Origin: Macrocystis pyrifera
Taxonomy: Eukaryota; Sar; Phaeophyceae; Laminariales; Laminariaceae
DNA length: 64,000 nt
NCBI GenBank assembly: GCA_031763025.1
Contig: JASSKH010000006.1
Location: 15,899,479-15,963,478, forward strand
Reading direction: 5' to 3'
Shown here piece after piece: positions 43,280 to 57,600 of the stretch. A model generated the notes under the pieces. The model was not told the origin of the DNA and did no database searches. It saw only the letters and a list, made by a program, of their open reading frames with translations. The first letter of the stretch is position 1. Each line of letters opens with the position of its first letter. Position numbers and translations under genes: made by a program.

Positions 43280-45570
43280 TGTGATAAATGTTTTATCATT
43301 TATCATGTATCGAACAAACTGGTTGTATAGTGATTGTACTCGACATCACGACGGAGATTTCCTACGATCGCACGTACGTATCGATCGTTTGGTAGAATGT
43401 GTTCCGACGGTTGAATGCCAATATCTCCCGCTCCCCTACACCTCAACCTCCCCGCTACTCAAGTCATGCGTCCGATCAACGTTGAACGGTTCCTCGTGCT
43501 TGCTGTTTCCCAAGCAATTTCCATACTCCGGGTTCCAATCGCCCTCCCCCTCCGCCCCAACATAACCCTATCACAAACCTCACCCAAACGAGCCCAACGC
43601 AAGCCTAACCCACCACCCGCCCCCACTCCCAACTCCAACCCCTCCTACTCCCACCCCTACCCTCACACCGGAGATGTACATGTCGCTACACAACAGTAGA
43701 CAGTAGGCTATCGATTCGCTGTCCGTGACAGGGTAGGCTGACAGTGTTTTCAGTTTTTTTAATTGTGATCGATCGATGGTGCACCGCGCACTCTCTCTCC
43801 CTCTTATTTTTCTCCCCATTGTCCCCGCTTTCAGACCACCGATAATCAACGTGACTGGACTTGGAAAGCCGATCCTGTTAGCAGCTCTGCCAAGCTGAAG
43901 CTCATGCTGCCAGTCGGGTGGCGCTGACTGGGTGCTTCCTTGATGTGTAGACTGAGCGACATACCTCAGAAGCTATATTTCAATCTACACGCGCGTATCT
44001 CACCAATGCAACCCCCCACCTCCCACCCCCTCCGCCAACCGCGAATTCCGTCTCGGAAAATCAACCAAGGTCGCTGACAAAGGTCGGGTCGGTCCACGGA
44101 ATGCCTGGGTACGACACCGCCACTGTCCCCTCTACGACCACGCCTGCGAGCGCAGATACACCTCGAGGCGCGGAGCACGCTTTGAGAGGTCGACGTACTG
44201 GTAGTGGTGGTGGTGGTGGTGGTGGTCATAATGTTGGTGGTATTGATGCTGACGGCGATGATGTCGGTTGTGGAGGTGGTGGGGGTGACGAGGTTGGTGG
44301 GGGCAATAGCGGTGGTGGCGGGGAGAGGGAGGCGGCGTTGTGGCGGAGGGCGGCGTCGTCGTTCCGGCGGGGGGCACCGCACGGAGTCCGATTGCACGGG
44401 CGGAGGGGGCTCTGTTAGGTGCCGTGCGTGCCGGGTCGGGCCACGCTAGTGCTTGCACCGTGGGAGGGACGGGGGGGGCGGAAGGCTGACGTCGTGGTTT
44501 AGTGAAAATAGTCTGCATATGTTGTGGTGGCGATTGTAGGGCGGGACTGGAGGGGGAAGAGGGGATAGCGGCTGCTGATAGTTGGATAGTGCCACGGTCG
44601 CTTGGTTGGTGCTGGAAGAGAGAGAGGGGACGTGGGTAGCAGATGCTGAGAATATTGGGAATGTAGGGGTGTTTGCGGTTGCCTCGTCGCACGTCTCACA
44701 TCTCAGGCTTGTCTACGCACAGGTTTTACTCCTTGGTTGAGTTTTCGGTCGTCCATGTTGTGTCGACAGTTGAACACCTGAAGCAGCGCCAATGTAGTCG
44801 CGGTGAGGATTGTTGCTGGTTTGTTTTGCTGACCATCCCCTCCCCTCCCCCCCGCGCCCTTCGCTTCTGCTCGTTACCTCGCTTGCTTCGGACGAAACCG
44901 CGGCCGCCCGCGCATTTTCGAACTGCTTCTCACGCACGGCTCACGGTCGTGACGGAACTCGGGGTGCTTCAAAATGCTTATCTGGGCCAAAATACGGACG
45001 TATTTGGACGAACATGCATACGTATAAACTAATGTACTGTTGTAGCCACCCCCAACACCCCAAGCAGCAGCTAACAGCTGGGACGAGTTTCCGGAAAAAA
45101 TATTCATGGAGAAAGAGAGGGGCTTCAAGCGGCACTACCCTGGCGATTGACCGGTACGCTTGCTCATTCGCTTGCTCTCTACAGGGATACCTTCAGGCTA
45201 TCAACTGTTTGTTTTCGACTCATGGTTGTGTTGATTAGGTTTATTTGATGTGTGATTGGCTGGTTCGTGAACATGTTCGTTTTCTGGCTTGTTTTATGTT
45301 TGCTTCTGCGCTTGGAGGTATCGCCGTGGGAGTTTGTTTTCTCCTACCTATAGCGCTCGCAGTATCTGCAGGAGGCCTGCTTCGTGTTCGGAAATTAGAA
45401 ATCCCACCTATCGCCCCCCCCTCCCCCCCGCTTTGTCGGATGTGATTACGCCGCTGAGCCAAACGAATATCTTGCGATTAAGCCGGGGGTGGTAATGGGG
45501 TTCGGTGGGTGCCGAAGTGACTCTGCGTCGCACAAATACGGTGCATTAGTGTGCTGTGCGTCACGCTTCT
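43280..45570. other. upstream region of the channel gene, no exon resolved
   Basis: Long frames at 44132-44692 (minus) and 44101-44450 (plus) are proline/histidine- or glycine-rich products of a (GGT)n tract and neighbouring C/G-rich sequence. The missing 5' exon(s) of the channel gene should lie here or further upstream. I could not choose one with a matching phase (the first visible exon needs two preceding bases of a split codon). Confidence 0.4.
44192..44325. repeat. (GGT)n-rich tract
   Basis: A GGT run near 44200-44225 is followed by impure GGT/GGC/GAT trinucleotides. Confidence 0.8.
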
Positions 45571-45577
45571 ATTGCAG

Positions 45578-45649
45578 GTGGGAGCATCTGGTGGGGAAAT
45601 GGATACCGCTGCAGCTCGCCAGGTCCGGTGATGTGCTCGGCGTTCGAAG
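45578..45649 (+). CDS. channel gene, exon 1 of those visible
   Basis: The acceptor is TTCTATTGCAG and the donor GTGGGT. It reads WEHLVGKWIPLQLARSGDVL then GVR, and the split codon AG|G joins exon 2 to give VRRFLEKF. The PLQLARSGDVLGVRRFLE pattern is the start of an ankyrin-like helix pair. The exon starts with the third base of a codon, so at least one exon precedes it. Confidence 0.7.
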
Positions 45650-48600
45650 GTGGGTGCCGAGCGGGCGAGGCGTTGGTGCTGTTGGCTTGACAGTGATGCT
45701 GATTTTGTTGCTTTTTGTTGTTGCATATGGTTCTTGTTGTTGATGCTTGATCACCGACACTGCGCACCCAACGGAACAAATAGAGTATGGGAGCGAGGGA
45801 AGGGGGGGCAGAAAGGGAGAAGGAGAACTCTACGAGGGGAGGAAGTGCTACGAAGGCAGGGATAGAGACAGGGAGAAGTACACCTTGCTTCTACCGCTAC
45901 CCGTATCCTTTTGATTCTCCCTGTCGTTCCAGTTATCCCTCTTCTACTCCTACACCATCCCTACCCCTACCCCTACCCCCTGCCTACCTCCACCTCTCTC
46001 CTACACTTGTCTATGCCTCCCGCCCTTTACACCCTTTCGCCAGGTTTCTAGAGAAATTTCCAGCGTACGCCGACAAGCCCAACATGTTGCGGGCGGCGGT
46101 GCGCTGTAAGCAATACTCCTTGGTCGAGTACTTCCTGGAAGAACAGGTACAATAATCTAGTTGGTAGGCCCCACCTCCGTGACCTTATGCAAATCATTTA
46201 AAACGTTATGCATATCTTATAGATCTTACCCGGACGGCTCGCGCCAGATGATGAAGATCATGGCGCCCACCCCACAAACTGTGTTCGTAATATATCGCGC
46301 AGATCGAATGATTCGTATGTCAGTAGACATCTACGTAGTTGAAACCGTATTGTAGTGGAACCAAAGGGCTAACACAGCACACAATATATTTTGGCCTCTA
46401 CTCTACTCCAAGAGTACTTACTGTATACGCCGCCCCCCACAATGTCACTCTATCACTGCAAATATCCTTTTCTTAACTTATGTTGTTCAGGGCAGATATG
46501 TGTATTGCATAATTCTGAGTACGCTGCCGCTAACCCGTGGGTGCAGTTGCCAAGCGATGAGCGATGATCAACTGTCGCACGAGCGATATGTTTTTGCTGA
46601 CTCTGTGTTATGTTACTGTGTTGTTGTCAAACCCAATATATGTGCACAACCGGTATACTCTGTTGCCCTGTCAGGATGTTTTGTAATGCTGTGTCGCCTC
46701 AAGGGCGGTGAGTTGTTTCTCTTGTATTTTGGTAGAGCAGGGCATGCACCATGCGTTTGGGGTAGGATCCAATGATGGCTTTACCCAAACGAAAATCGAG
46801 AGGAAATTCGGTTGTCAGATCATAATTTTGATAAATTGTGCTGAGCGCGGCTCAACCCAAATCGGAGGATCACGCGGTGTTAGTCCAAAGTTTGAGCTAC
46901 GCGCGGCTTGACCGAGACGCGAAGCTCAGATGTTTTTTGTCCTTGGTTTGTGCTATGATAGAATGCCAGCTGTGTATCTCGCTCACTGATCTTATCTCAC
47001 CCACTCCCCCCCCCCCCCCCTCCCCCGCCCCTCCCAAGACCGGGATCCATCTTCACCATTACTTTGAAGCCCTCCCGATCCGCACCCCCAACTCGCAATC
47101 CACCCACCACCCTAGCCCAACCCAAAGTCCGACCACCACCCCAACCCCAAATCACCCCTGCCCCCGCAAGCCTGCAAATGGTACAAAGACTCACGCGCCG
47201 AAACTTATAAACTCCAGCACATTAACTTGGAATACGTGGCTGGCATGCCCCTGGTGTGGTTGCCCCTTCCAGCCCCCCCCCCCTCCTAGCCACAACCATC
47301 CGAGCCCCCCCGCCCCCAACCACCCCCACCGACCACACACGTTTGCAAAAAAACACAACAAAACCCCAACCAAAATGTGGCATCCCCCCTCAACCGCCCG
47401 CCCCCGCACGTTGTGAAACCCCACCACGAAACCTCAAACGTCTAGCACATGGACGTCAACCTTCTAAACGCTGCCGGCATGCCCCTGGTGTGGTTCAGCG
47501 TTGCGTTGATGGAGAAGGGAGACAGCGGCGTCATGCTACGGTTTTTGTTACAGAAGGGAGCAGACATCAACACACGAAACTTCGTGGGACAGAATGTGCT
47601 GTCCCTGGTGGTGTCCAATCGCGGGAAGGAAGCCATCCCCATGCTCGAGTGAGAGAGCTTCCTTGAACTAGGAATGGGGGTCTGGGGTTCGGGCTGGGGT
47701 ATGGTTACGGGCGGGGTTGGGGTTGGGTGTATGTATGGGGGCGGCGTGTGTCATCGTATCTTTGTGGTGGTTGTCGCCGGTTCTGTTCATGGTGATACGC
47801 AATCGCGAGACTAAAACCACCCCCATGCGCAAGGGAAATATTCCTTGAGGTTTCGGAGTTTCGGAATGAGACTGTGATTCTTGGGTTGGGGTTGGGGGGA
47901 GGGCGGGGGGGGGGGGTAACTATGATTTCTGGGTCAGGGCAGACGACGGTGTTCCTTGTGGTGTTCAGCAGCGGGAACGAAGCCGCCCCCCATGCTGGAT
48001 TGAGAGCCTTGCTGGGGTTGTCCATTGACGCTAGAGTTCAGGTTGTGATTGGGGCTGGGGATAGGTATGGGGCTGAGGGTTGCTGGGGTTGATGTAGGAT
48101 TTGGTGAGGTTGAATGAAGTGATCGTCTTTGGCTTGGGCCTGACATTTATGGACTCGCAACTCTGTTTAGGGGTCGGGGCGGCACTGAAATAGGCTCGGG
48201 CTAGGGCATGCTCTCTTGCTGTTGCTGTTGCTCTTGTTCGTACTCATTTTTTTGAAGCGACCAAAAATGGCTATGTGATGCTCGGTCATATGTATGTCCG
48301 CCCTCGACCCCGCCCATGAGGCAGAACTGCTGTACTGAACGCCAAAGTATGCTCTGACGCAAGGGCAGTGAGTGCGCCTTGTCTGCGTTTTCACGGCGTC
48401 TATTCGAACCTCCTAACCCCCGTCTTCCACAACCCAACCCTTAACCTCCACTCCCGATCCGCATACCCCCCGTTCCGCCCCCTAACCTGCCCTCGCATCT
48501 TTACCACGGTCACTTTACGTACACCCCCCAATTTAACCCCCCAGATCCCACCTCCCAACCCCCATCTCCCAACTTCCACACCCTGGCCCCAACCCCCCGA

Positions 48601-51600
48601 CCCCCACCCCTTACCGCCGCTGCTTGCTCACCCAGATACTTGGTGGGGGAGTGTGGGTTGTCGCTGACGGACCGTGACGATTTCGGAGCCCTGCCCCTCC
48701 ACTTTGCTGTACTCCACGGGCACATGGACACCGTGCAGTGGATAAGTGTTCACTCCTGTCATATCGCAGCTAGAGCGGACTGGGCGAAAGCGTTCGAGAG
48801 GGTGAGTATGGAGGGATAGGAGGGGTACTCGTGCTATGTATGGCTGTAGTCGTATGACCTGACCCTCGTATTCCTACAACACCGGGACGGAGCACATCGG
48901 GTTTTCACCGACCAGGTAGACGTTGTTTGCACCAAGCGCGAAGCGCCGTGAGGCGTTTGGCGCGGTTTGCTCCTACTTTGAACCAACCTCCTGTGAGGTG
49001 GACTTCTTGTATAGGGATGATAAAGTCGAATTTATAGATTCAATTCTGGTGTGGCCACTTTCAGAGACAGCAATGGGTATATCAGGTATACTATGTAACT
49101 GCCTCGTGGGTACCTACCTCGCCATAAACACACTACAGTACGTTGTACAATCATTCCCCTTGTGCTCAGTTAAGGTTCTCCATCACGCACAGATTCTTTG
49201 ACTCGACCGCCAATCACGGTGACTGCCAAAACCAAAACAATGCTCTTGTTGTTTAGATCACTCGATGGATGCCGCGTTTTACAGCCCAGTTGCTAACCGA
49301 AACCAACCCGAATGACTTGGTTTTAGTGTGGGTAGTCGAAGTTGACTTGGTTTTGGTGTGCGGGCCGAACATGACTTGGTATTTTGTGGCAATCAAAATC
49401 GACTTGGTTTTTGTGTAGTGGCCGAAACCGACTTGATTTCAGTGTGGGGATCTAATTTGACTTGATTCCAGTGTATGAGTCGGAAGTGACTTGTTTTTTG
49501 TTTGGGTGGTCGAAAATTACTTGGTTTTCGAGTCTACATGGAACTGATTCTTATTTTTTGTCGCGGCATCAAATCTGACTTGATTTTAGAGTGGGGATCG
49601 AAATTCGCTCGATTCCGGTGTTCGGATAGAAAATAATTCGACTTTGGTATGGTGGATCGAAATTGACTCGGTTTTCGTTTTGGGGCATCGAAATAGATCT
49701 ACGTAGTTTGAGTGTGTTCTACATCGCTCTCCCACCAGGTGTTCAATTCACATCAAATCCTAGGAAAAACACTTTGAAGAATCGGTGGACATCTTATCTA
49801 AGTAAATGGATATTCTGACTCATGTGGCTGGCCCTCAGCCGTGAGAAAGTCGGTTTTGTACCTGGTTTAGAGCCGAAAACGACCTAACTTGAGATGAATT
49901 CCACTCGATGGGCTGTTTCGTCCATCCCATCCCACATGCCATATTATCCCACCCCGTTTCATGTATCATTCCATTCCACTGCATTCTATTCCATTCCATC
50001 GTACCGTATCCCATCCCATCTCAGCCCCTCCCGTCCCATACAGCATTGCCTCCATCCGACCCCATTCCATCCGATATTATCCCGTCCCATCACATTCCGC
50101 CTCATCACACCCCACGACTAATGCCACTCCGTATACGATTCCATTCCACCCCGCCCTACCGTCGTCTCACAGATGCAGAAAATCCGCCTGGTTAGACCCG
50201 AGCACACGGGAGCGATGAAGTCGTGGCGCCTACGGGGGCTTCAGAAGAGTGCTCGGTCACTGACGCCCCTGGGAGTGGCCGTCCTCCACAACCACGAGTC
50301 CATCGCCATGTGGCTCATGGGGTAAGTAGCAAGGGAAGAGGGGAAGAAGTAATGTTTTGAAAAAAGTGGCGACAAAAAAACGAAGAGAGCCCCTGCTGCA
50401 ACCACTTTCCCAACGTAAGAGACTGCGCCAAAAGTCAAGCTATTTTCCACCGAAGTATGTGGACATCACGTCTCTACTGTAGCGCAAACGGGGATTGATG
50501 CCGAGGTGTTGATGCACTTGGAACCAGGGCTAGATAACTACCGCACGGAAAGGTTTTTATATTAGGCCTGCTGCAGGTATTGGGACCCAGGTCTAGCGAC
50601 CTGAACAACGACAAATACGGTCTTGTTGACCGTCTGTAAGGGCGGGGCATAGTGCAGAACCCGCGATGGACCCAAAGCCAGGTATCCCACCATGTTTAGC
50701 AACCATGTTCTTGTTACTATTTGGGGGGACCATAGTAAATAGGACCAAACAGTGTTCGTCAAAATAGCGAAATATATATGGGTTTTCGTGTGTACCGTAA
50801 GTTCTATTTAATATGGTCCCCCGAAATATTAAAATATGTTCCCCCGTATTGGCAAAGACCTTGCACCACTACACGTATTGTCACGCTGAGTTGTATTTCG
50901 CACAGCTTCGTCTTGAGTTGCGGATCGGACGCATGTCTCGTACCTCAGGAGCCTGGCTGCTTATGTGTGGTCAGCGCTGTATTCGTCGTTTACATGGGTT
51001 CCACATTGTTTATCTCGAAGATCCCAAAGGAATTTTCGCGGGTATACGTCAAGCAGCCCCGTCGGTGAAGAAAACAAAGTACTACCGTCTTCGTCGAAAA
51101 ATATCATGCCTCCATGTTTTGAAAGTTGCAAGACTGTCTTGTATAACGATTTCATCTCGTGCCTCCACACCGAATACGGATATAGCTCCGTCACGAAGCC
51201 TCGGCTTGTAGGCCAAGTAACGTGATGGCCTCTAGGAGGTGTTGGGGCCCTTGAATCTGCATGGGAATGCACCCATTAATGATTGCTGAGCTAGCATCAT
51301 GAAGCGATATTGCTAAGCGGCACGATATTTGAACTTTACACAGCTCCTGTCTGGTACGTACACACTGCCGTGTGCGCGTAAAACGCTTCCAATGGTCTGA
51401 CTAGAGGCCTACATGTAGGTAGGCAACAAAGCGTGATAAACGACCATTGGTCCAATTCGGGAAAGGGTCGCAGAGATATGAAGTGTTGCTTTTGAGTAAG
51501 AGGTACCCTTCGCGATGGAAAATACCATCGAATCGACCCTGCACCAGACACAAATATATTGCCCATGACTCTCTTAAACCGCTGTGTGGGCCATGCTTCA

Positions 51601-54600
51601 AGCCGTAGCACTAGAGACATGTCGTTTTCGGAAAGTAGGGCCTCATGAACGGCCGGAATGACAACATACATTTTACTGTAGAAAGTATTGCAACGGTGAA
51701 AAAAGGGAAAAAAAAAAACGTATTCCCGCTCTTTTATTGTTTCGATCGAAGGGGCCCGTTAAATCTGAAACTTAGCCAGTTGACTTTGCGTAGACAGCGG
51801 TTGTTTTTTACTTGTTTCATGAACAGTGAAGTAATCGCTCGCTCTTGCAAGTACGACCGTTTTGCTCAAAACCTGACAACTCACACAACGCACACAAACG
51901 CTGAAATTCCGATTTTCCGATTTACCTCTTGCGCGCGTGAGCGTACAGCTACGGCGACGAGAGCCCCACGTGTGTCGCCGTCAAACGGGAGCATCTCTTC
52001 AGCGACAACAACAAAGACTTAGCTCTCGTCGCAAGGATGTGGCCCGAGCTGCTGCCGACGGTAAGGGACTTACTCACTTGCGGTGTTGGTGATGGTGGTG
52101 TTGGTGCAGAGAGAGGGCCGTGATGGTGGTCGTGGCGGAGGGGGTGATGGTGATAGTGGGGGGGTACATTGTTGTGGTGGTGTTGATAGTGTTGGTAGTG
52201 GCGGTGTGTGGGCGGGGGGGGGGGGGGGACTGCGTTGGTGGCTATAAATGTGCAGTTGTTCTTGTTGATGGTGGTGGTGGTACTGTAATGTACTGCGTAA
52301 GGGGACGGATGCGACAGGGGACCAGTTTGGGGGCTTTTAGTTGGGGGATCGCTGTATTATAGTGGTCGTACCTGCAGTTGATGTTGCTGTTGCTGTTGCT
52401 GCTGCTGTTGCGCTGTTGCCGTTATTGTCATTGATAAATATACGATGATACGGTATTTCTCTCGGTGACACCCACTCACGTCGATGGCAGTCTTGATTAT
52501 GACTGTTCGTGCTAGTGCGCACGGATATCTCGAATCAAACCGGCGCGCAAACAACAAGTAAGCATCCAAAAGGAACGCGCTCCGAGACACGACAACCACA
52601 ACCGGTTGCGCGTGGTGTACACAACTTGCGCGGGGAATGGGATGCGCACACTCTCGCACACGCACACGGTTTGAAACATGTGTCGTGGGACTGGCTGTCA
52701 TCTTGATACCCCGTCTGAGTAGTTTTTCTACCTACTGTAGACTCCTTGTGTCGTTACATGACCACGGGCCACAGGGAGCCATTGAGCTACTGGGAGATCA
52801 GCAACCACACCACCATTTACCGCGATTGCATATGCAGGTATTGGAGGGGTTCGTGAAGAAGGATACCTCAGCAGCGGGGTCGTGGAGCACGGGTGACAGC
52901 CTTAACGTCACTCCCACCGGGTGGTCGGAGCACACGTACGACATCAAGCTTCTTTACGGGTCGTCCGAGGTGAAATATCGCATGCCGGGGTTGTAAACGT
53001 AAGGGATGATTGTAACTATATTGTTGGTGGTCTGCCGTGACGTTGTTGTCGGCATTGTTGCTCCTGTTGCCGTTGTTGCTGCTGCTGTTTTTTTTTGCGG
53101 CGGTAGTTGTGATGGTGTTGTTGCTGTTGTTGATGTTTTTGCCGGTGATGGTGGTGGTGGTGTTGCTGTTGCTGTTGCTGATGTGACCGTATCGTGTGTC
53201 GTCTGACATCGCAGTCTAGCTCATCGTACAGGAATCTGCTGCAGCAGTAGACTGATAACGTCTGCCATGTAATGGCGAAGGTGGCGCCTAAATCAACACC
53301 GCCGACGCAGGGAAAACATAAATCAAACTGGTTTCCTCGTCGCTAAAATTGCGCCTAAAAACCACCACCAATACGAATACTAACGGATGTGCGGGGGAGT
53401 CGCCCTTTTTTTTTTTTTTTTTTTTAGTGCCCCGGAGAGCGAGAGGAAACCCCTGTCCACACTTACTTCTCAAGTTTTGGTGTAGCGGTTCGAACCCGGT
53501 TCGTTGGGGAGTAGCCTTATTATCAGGAACTTGCATGTCGGTGCTGGGTAGCGATCCATGCCCAATTCATCAAATCATTTGTATTTTCTCTCCAGGGAAG
53601 CACGAGGTCGAACATGGAAGGGAGTACACACCAGTAGTCCTACAACGGTACAGTACAGCAGGAGGAAAAAAAAATGCAGTACTCGCACGGAGTACTGTAG
53701 CATGTACCATACTCTCTATCAACGAGCCCTGTATGACTTCTATTCCTTTCGGGGGGGACATACTGCTGTAATTAGCATTTATAATCAAATACAGCGTGCA
53801 CCCATAGGGGCAACCTTGCTTACGGGTCCATCGTGGGTGCCGATTGCTATAGGCCACCCGTAATACGTGCCTTGGACAGGTAGTGCAGCCAACACGGTCG
53901 AAAAACAGAACCAGGTTTGTACGATACTCTACTGTACTGCAATATTGTTAGGAGAATGGTGTGTGATACTGCTGTAGCATCAAGAACACTCTTCTCGATC
54001 GTATCATGGACCGTACCGGTCTACTGTACACGAGCACAGAAGACCGAACAGTACAAGAAACTACAAGGTTCCCCTTCGCACGTCCGACCTAAATCGAGTG
54101 ACGAATACGTCAGCTGTGACATTTTGTGCACCTGAACATAATCCGAAGAACAAAAAAAGGCTTTGTATTCTGAATTACAGCCCGACACAAAACGAAAGGC
54201 CCACCAGCGGTTGTTGCAGCGTTGAAGTTTCTGCAGCCAATAGGAACGAAATACTTAACAACCAGTCACAGACTATACGTAAGGGCACCTGTATTTTAAC
54301 TTGTAATATTTACTGCACTCTTCGGTTATTGTTAATTTCCTTGCCACCCGACAATGTGCAGCACGATGAGCTTCAACGTTTGCCACTCATAAGAAGCACG
54401 ACGAAAGAGCAAAACCACGGGAAAAAGACCAAAACATCCCTTGTACACGGTGCAACTACCCCTCTTCCGCACCTACTTCACTACGTCGTATGGTGATGAG
54501 TTTCGATCACCCGTCAAGCACATAAGATTACCAAAACACAGCGCAGCAGCACGGATCACGCCGCTGCCCGGGCGAACAAAAGGGCGGGGTTCATATCGAG

Positions 54601-57600
54601 GCTGTGGGGAGCAAAGGCGATTCTATTAAACGAAAGAAACAAACAAACCAATACTGCAGTATACAGTGTGGTTCTGAAATATTTTGTTTTAAATTCTCGA
54701 CCGGGTTGCAAACCTTAACGCAAGACACAACATACGAAAATCATGATGGGAACAAGCGGCGATTACGGTTGCGGATGAGCGTGGGGTATGGCACCCAACG
54801 GCACTGACTATAGAAGAGTCGAAATAAAATCGGTCCATGTGCACGGCGGACACCTTTCTTCATAACCGCATTAGCCTCACTGAAAATATTAAAAAATGTC
54901 GCGCTCAACGTTTGCTCGAAATGTTCAATTAGTTATATAGCAAAAGCCTACCAGGTACCAGGTATGTTACATGTATGTAATAGGCTGGACACACCCTGTC
55001 CCACACGAAGAACGTGGCTCAAAATTAGATTTTTTTTTTTCAGTGATATCGTGTACCATTGCTTGCTCTACTCGCAGGCGCCGCCGAGCTTCTCCCCTCT
55101 GAACATCCTGCTCAGGGCGGAGCACCCCCAGCTGTTCGAGGTGAAGGCCGTCCAGATGGTGGTCGCCCTCAAGTGGTCCATTTTCGGACACAGGTAATGA
55201 CTGCAAATCTGGCAGTAAATACAATGGACTGTTGGGGGTTCAAATTGACACCGATACGTTCCTTGTATTTTTCAGACTAAATATCAGTGCTCAATGGAGT
55301 CGGCTACCACACCTTGCTCCGTCTGCGCTTGCGTATATAGTATTCGCCGAGTGGGGAGCCCTAACCCTCTCATCCACGCATAGCGCCAACGTCAACTGCT
55401 GAACATAACTTCGAATGCAAACAATAAAATTGAAGGCGCCTTGACTCAGGCTATTTCCTATGCGCTTCGATTTCGAGCTTCAGATTTTGAATTTTTCGAT
55501 CCCAAAAATGAAAGCATCTGCTTATGCAGTTCGGATATACAAAATCTGAGCGTATTTTTAGGGCCCAAAATCCGACGACTTGGGTCATCAGATTTTCACA
55601 TCGAAAAATGGCATGCTCTCTAACTTCAAGATGTTATCCACGACAGCAAGCAGCAGCAGAACGATCGATGAGTTGGATGGTGACACAACTATATATAGCG
55701 ACGTTGCTTTGATCCCGACGTGCGGTCGGCGCGTCTCTATGTAGACAGACTGCAGTCGGCTGGCGCGGGCTCGGCCCTGGGAACCAAGAAAAGCGCACTC
55801 GGCGCGCACCTCTCCGTGGATACGTGCTCGTAGACTACAGCAGCAATCAGTTACATTGTGAAATACAAAAACCAAGACGGGTTAACTCTAGCGCACTCGG
55901 CACGTCTCTTCGCCGCCAGACCAGAGGCAGTCAGCGTTGGCTCGGACGCTTGGGTCCTCCGCGCAGTGCAGAGCACACAGCGCGTCTCTTCGCGGCACCA
56001 GACCACAAGAACAGCAGTTGGTCTCGGCGTTCGCTCGAATCTCTGCACGCACATCAAATCCATTTTGTTTTCGCATAGGTAGGTTGCTTCGGTTTGCAAA
56101 CTGCACAATTGAAGATGTGATCGGGTCAAAATCTGAATCGCAAAATTTGAATCGCATAGGAAACAGTCTCAGACATTCTCAGGCGACGCAATCGCCAAAT
56201 TGTGTTCGAAACCTCGTACCGTTAAACAACTAGCAGAACAACACCGAACGCTAAAAGCAAAACAGAAAACACAACACAATTTTTCATTTTACGCCCCATG
56301 ATGCGAATGTTGCCTTGAAAAAATATCAGATACTACGTTTGGGAGCTCGGGCGGTACCTTGCCTTGTCTGTGAGCTTCGTCCTTGGTTTCATCGTCTACA
56401 GCGGCTCGGGCTACAACAACACGATGGTCAGCTGTCATTTCTAGTTCTCGCTTTGGTATTTTGTTGTAGAAATGATTGGCGGAGAATGAAGAAAGTACGG
56501 GCGGGTGGAGAAGGAGCGAGGGAGGGGGGGTGGCCTACGTTTGTTCAACACGGCTTGGAAAGGGTGGGGTGGACGATAGAGGACACGGGGGTGTGTAAGG
56601 AACTGCGGAAAAGGGGGTGGCAAGTGGCAAGCACTATGTAGTCGGGGAAAACTGGAAAAGGGCAGGGGGGGGGAGACAAAAGGGGTAGTGGAGCGAAGGA
56701 AGAAGCACGTCTGGACTCTATAATTTGCGGCAAGGGGTGTGAGGAAGAGACAGAGAAAATGGGCGGGAGGGGGGGGGGGGTACGGGAAGGGAGAGGGGGT
56801 GCCTGTTGCTCCCAGAACGTGATCGGGGGAAAGGTTCGGTGGCGCGGATGAGGGATAGCGGGATGGACAATGGGATGGGGACAAAGCAGCGGAGAAGGGT
56901 GTGTGCAGCTTTGAAATCTGCACTAATCTTCGCCCTGATTGGACATAAAGCCGGAAAGGGTGTGCGTATTGTGTGAATGATGCGTGGCGAGGTTCCCTCT
57001 CTATGAGAAGATGCCAGCGTGGCAACTAGTGACTGCGAGGAGCACCTGTGGTGATGTATAGACATGTATTGGAAGAAACGGCGTTTAGCTGGCCATACTT
57101 TAAAATGAAGAAGGGAAGAGTCTTGATCGAAGATACCAAGAGAAGAGAACAAAAGCAATGATCAGGGTGGGTGTGACCTTTGCCTGGCACACACTGTGGG
57201 TGACTACCGCCTGTAGTACCGGTTGACAGTTGGAGTCCCTAATACTTTCGATGGCATGCTGGCTGACCGCCCCGCAATATTGTCGAAGTCCAGATCAAGG
57301 CAAGTGAAACGTAGACTCTACCGAATAGCGAACCGGCGCTACAGTACTGTACTTGCAGTCTGGCCACGAATAGCGCTTATCGGAAGTTCAAGCTAAGACC
57401 CGGCTACTCGTACCCGTGCGTAGTGACTGCGCATAAACTAAAAAGGGACCTCAAAGACCAGAGTTCTCACTCATGTTGTCGTCTTGTGGGCTGCTTGGGG
57501 GATAAAATATTAATGGGAGAGTTGCGTCGAAGACAATGATCAGGCCGACCTTTCTTCGGCTCAGGGTTATGTTGTGTGCTTGTTTGCTTGTTCACTGGTT

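Noticed and set aside
44132-44692. 186-codon minus-strand Pro/His-rich protein
   Set aside because: It follows from a (GGT)n microsatellite and C-rich surroundings. Low complexity, no domain.
45060-45240. Possible 5' exon of the channel gene (WDEFPEKIFMEKERGFKRHY stretch)
   Set aside because: Residues look plausible, but no AG/GT pair gives the phase required by the exon at 45578, and a stop follows soon after.
53480-53510. tRNA-like GGTTCGAACCC
   Set aside because: The word is self-palindromic and no A-box or cloverleaf could be placed around it.
56441-57025. 194-codon minus-strand Pro/Ser-rich protein
   Set aside because: It is the reverse of a purine-rich intronic tract inside the channel gene. 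Composition only.
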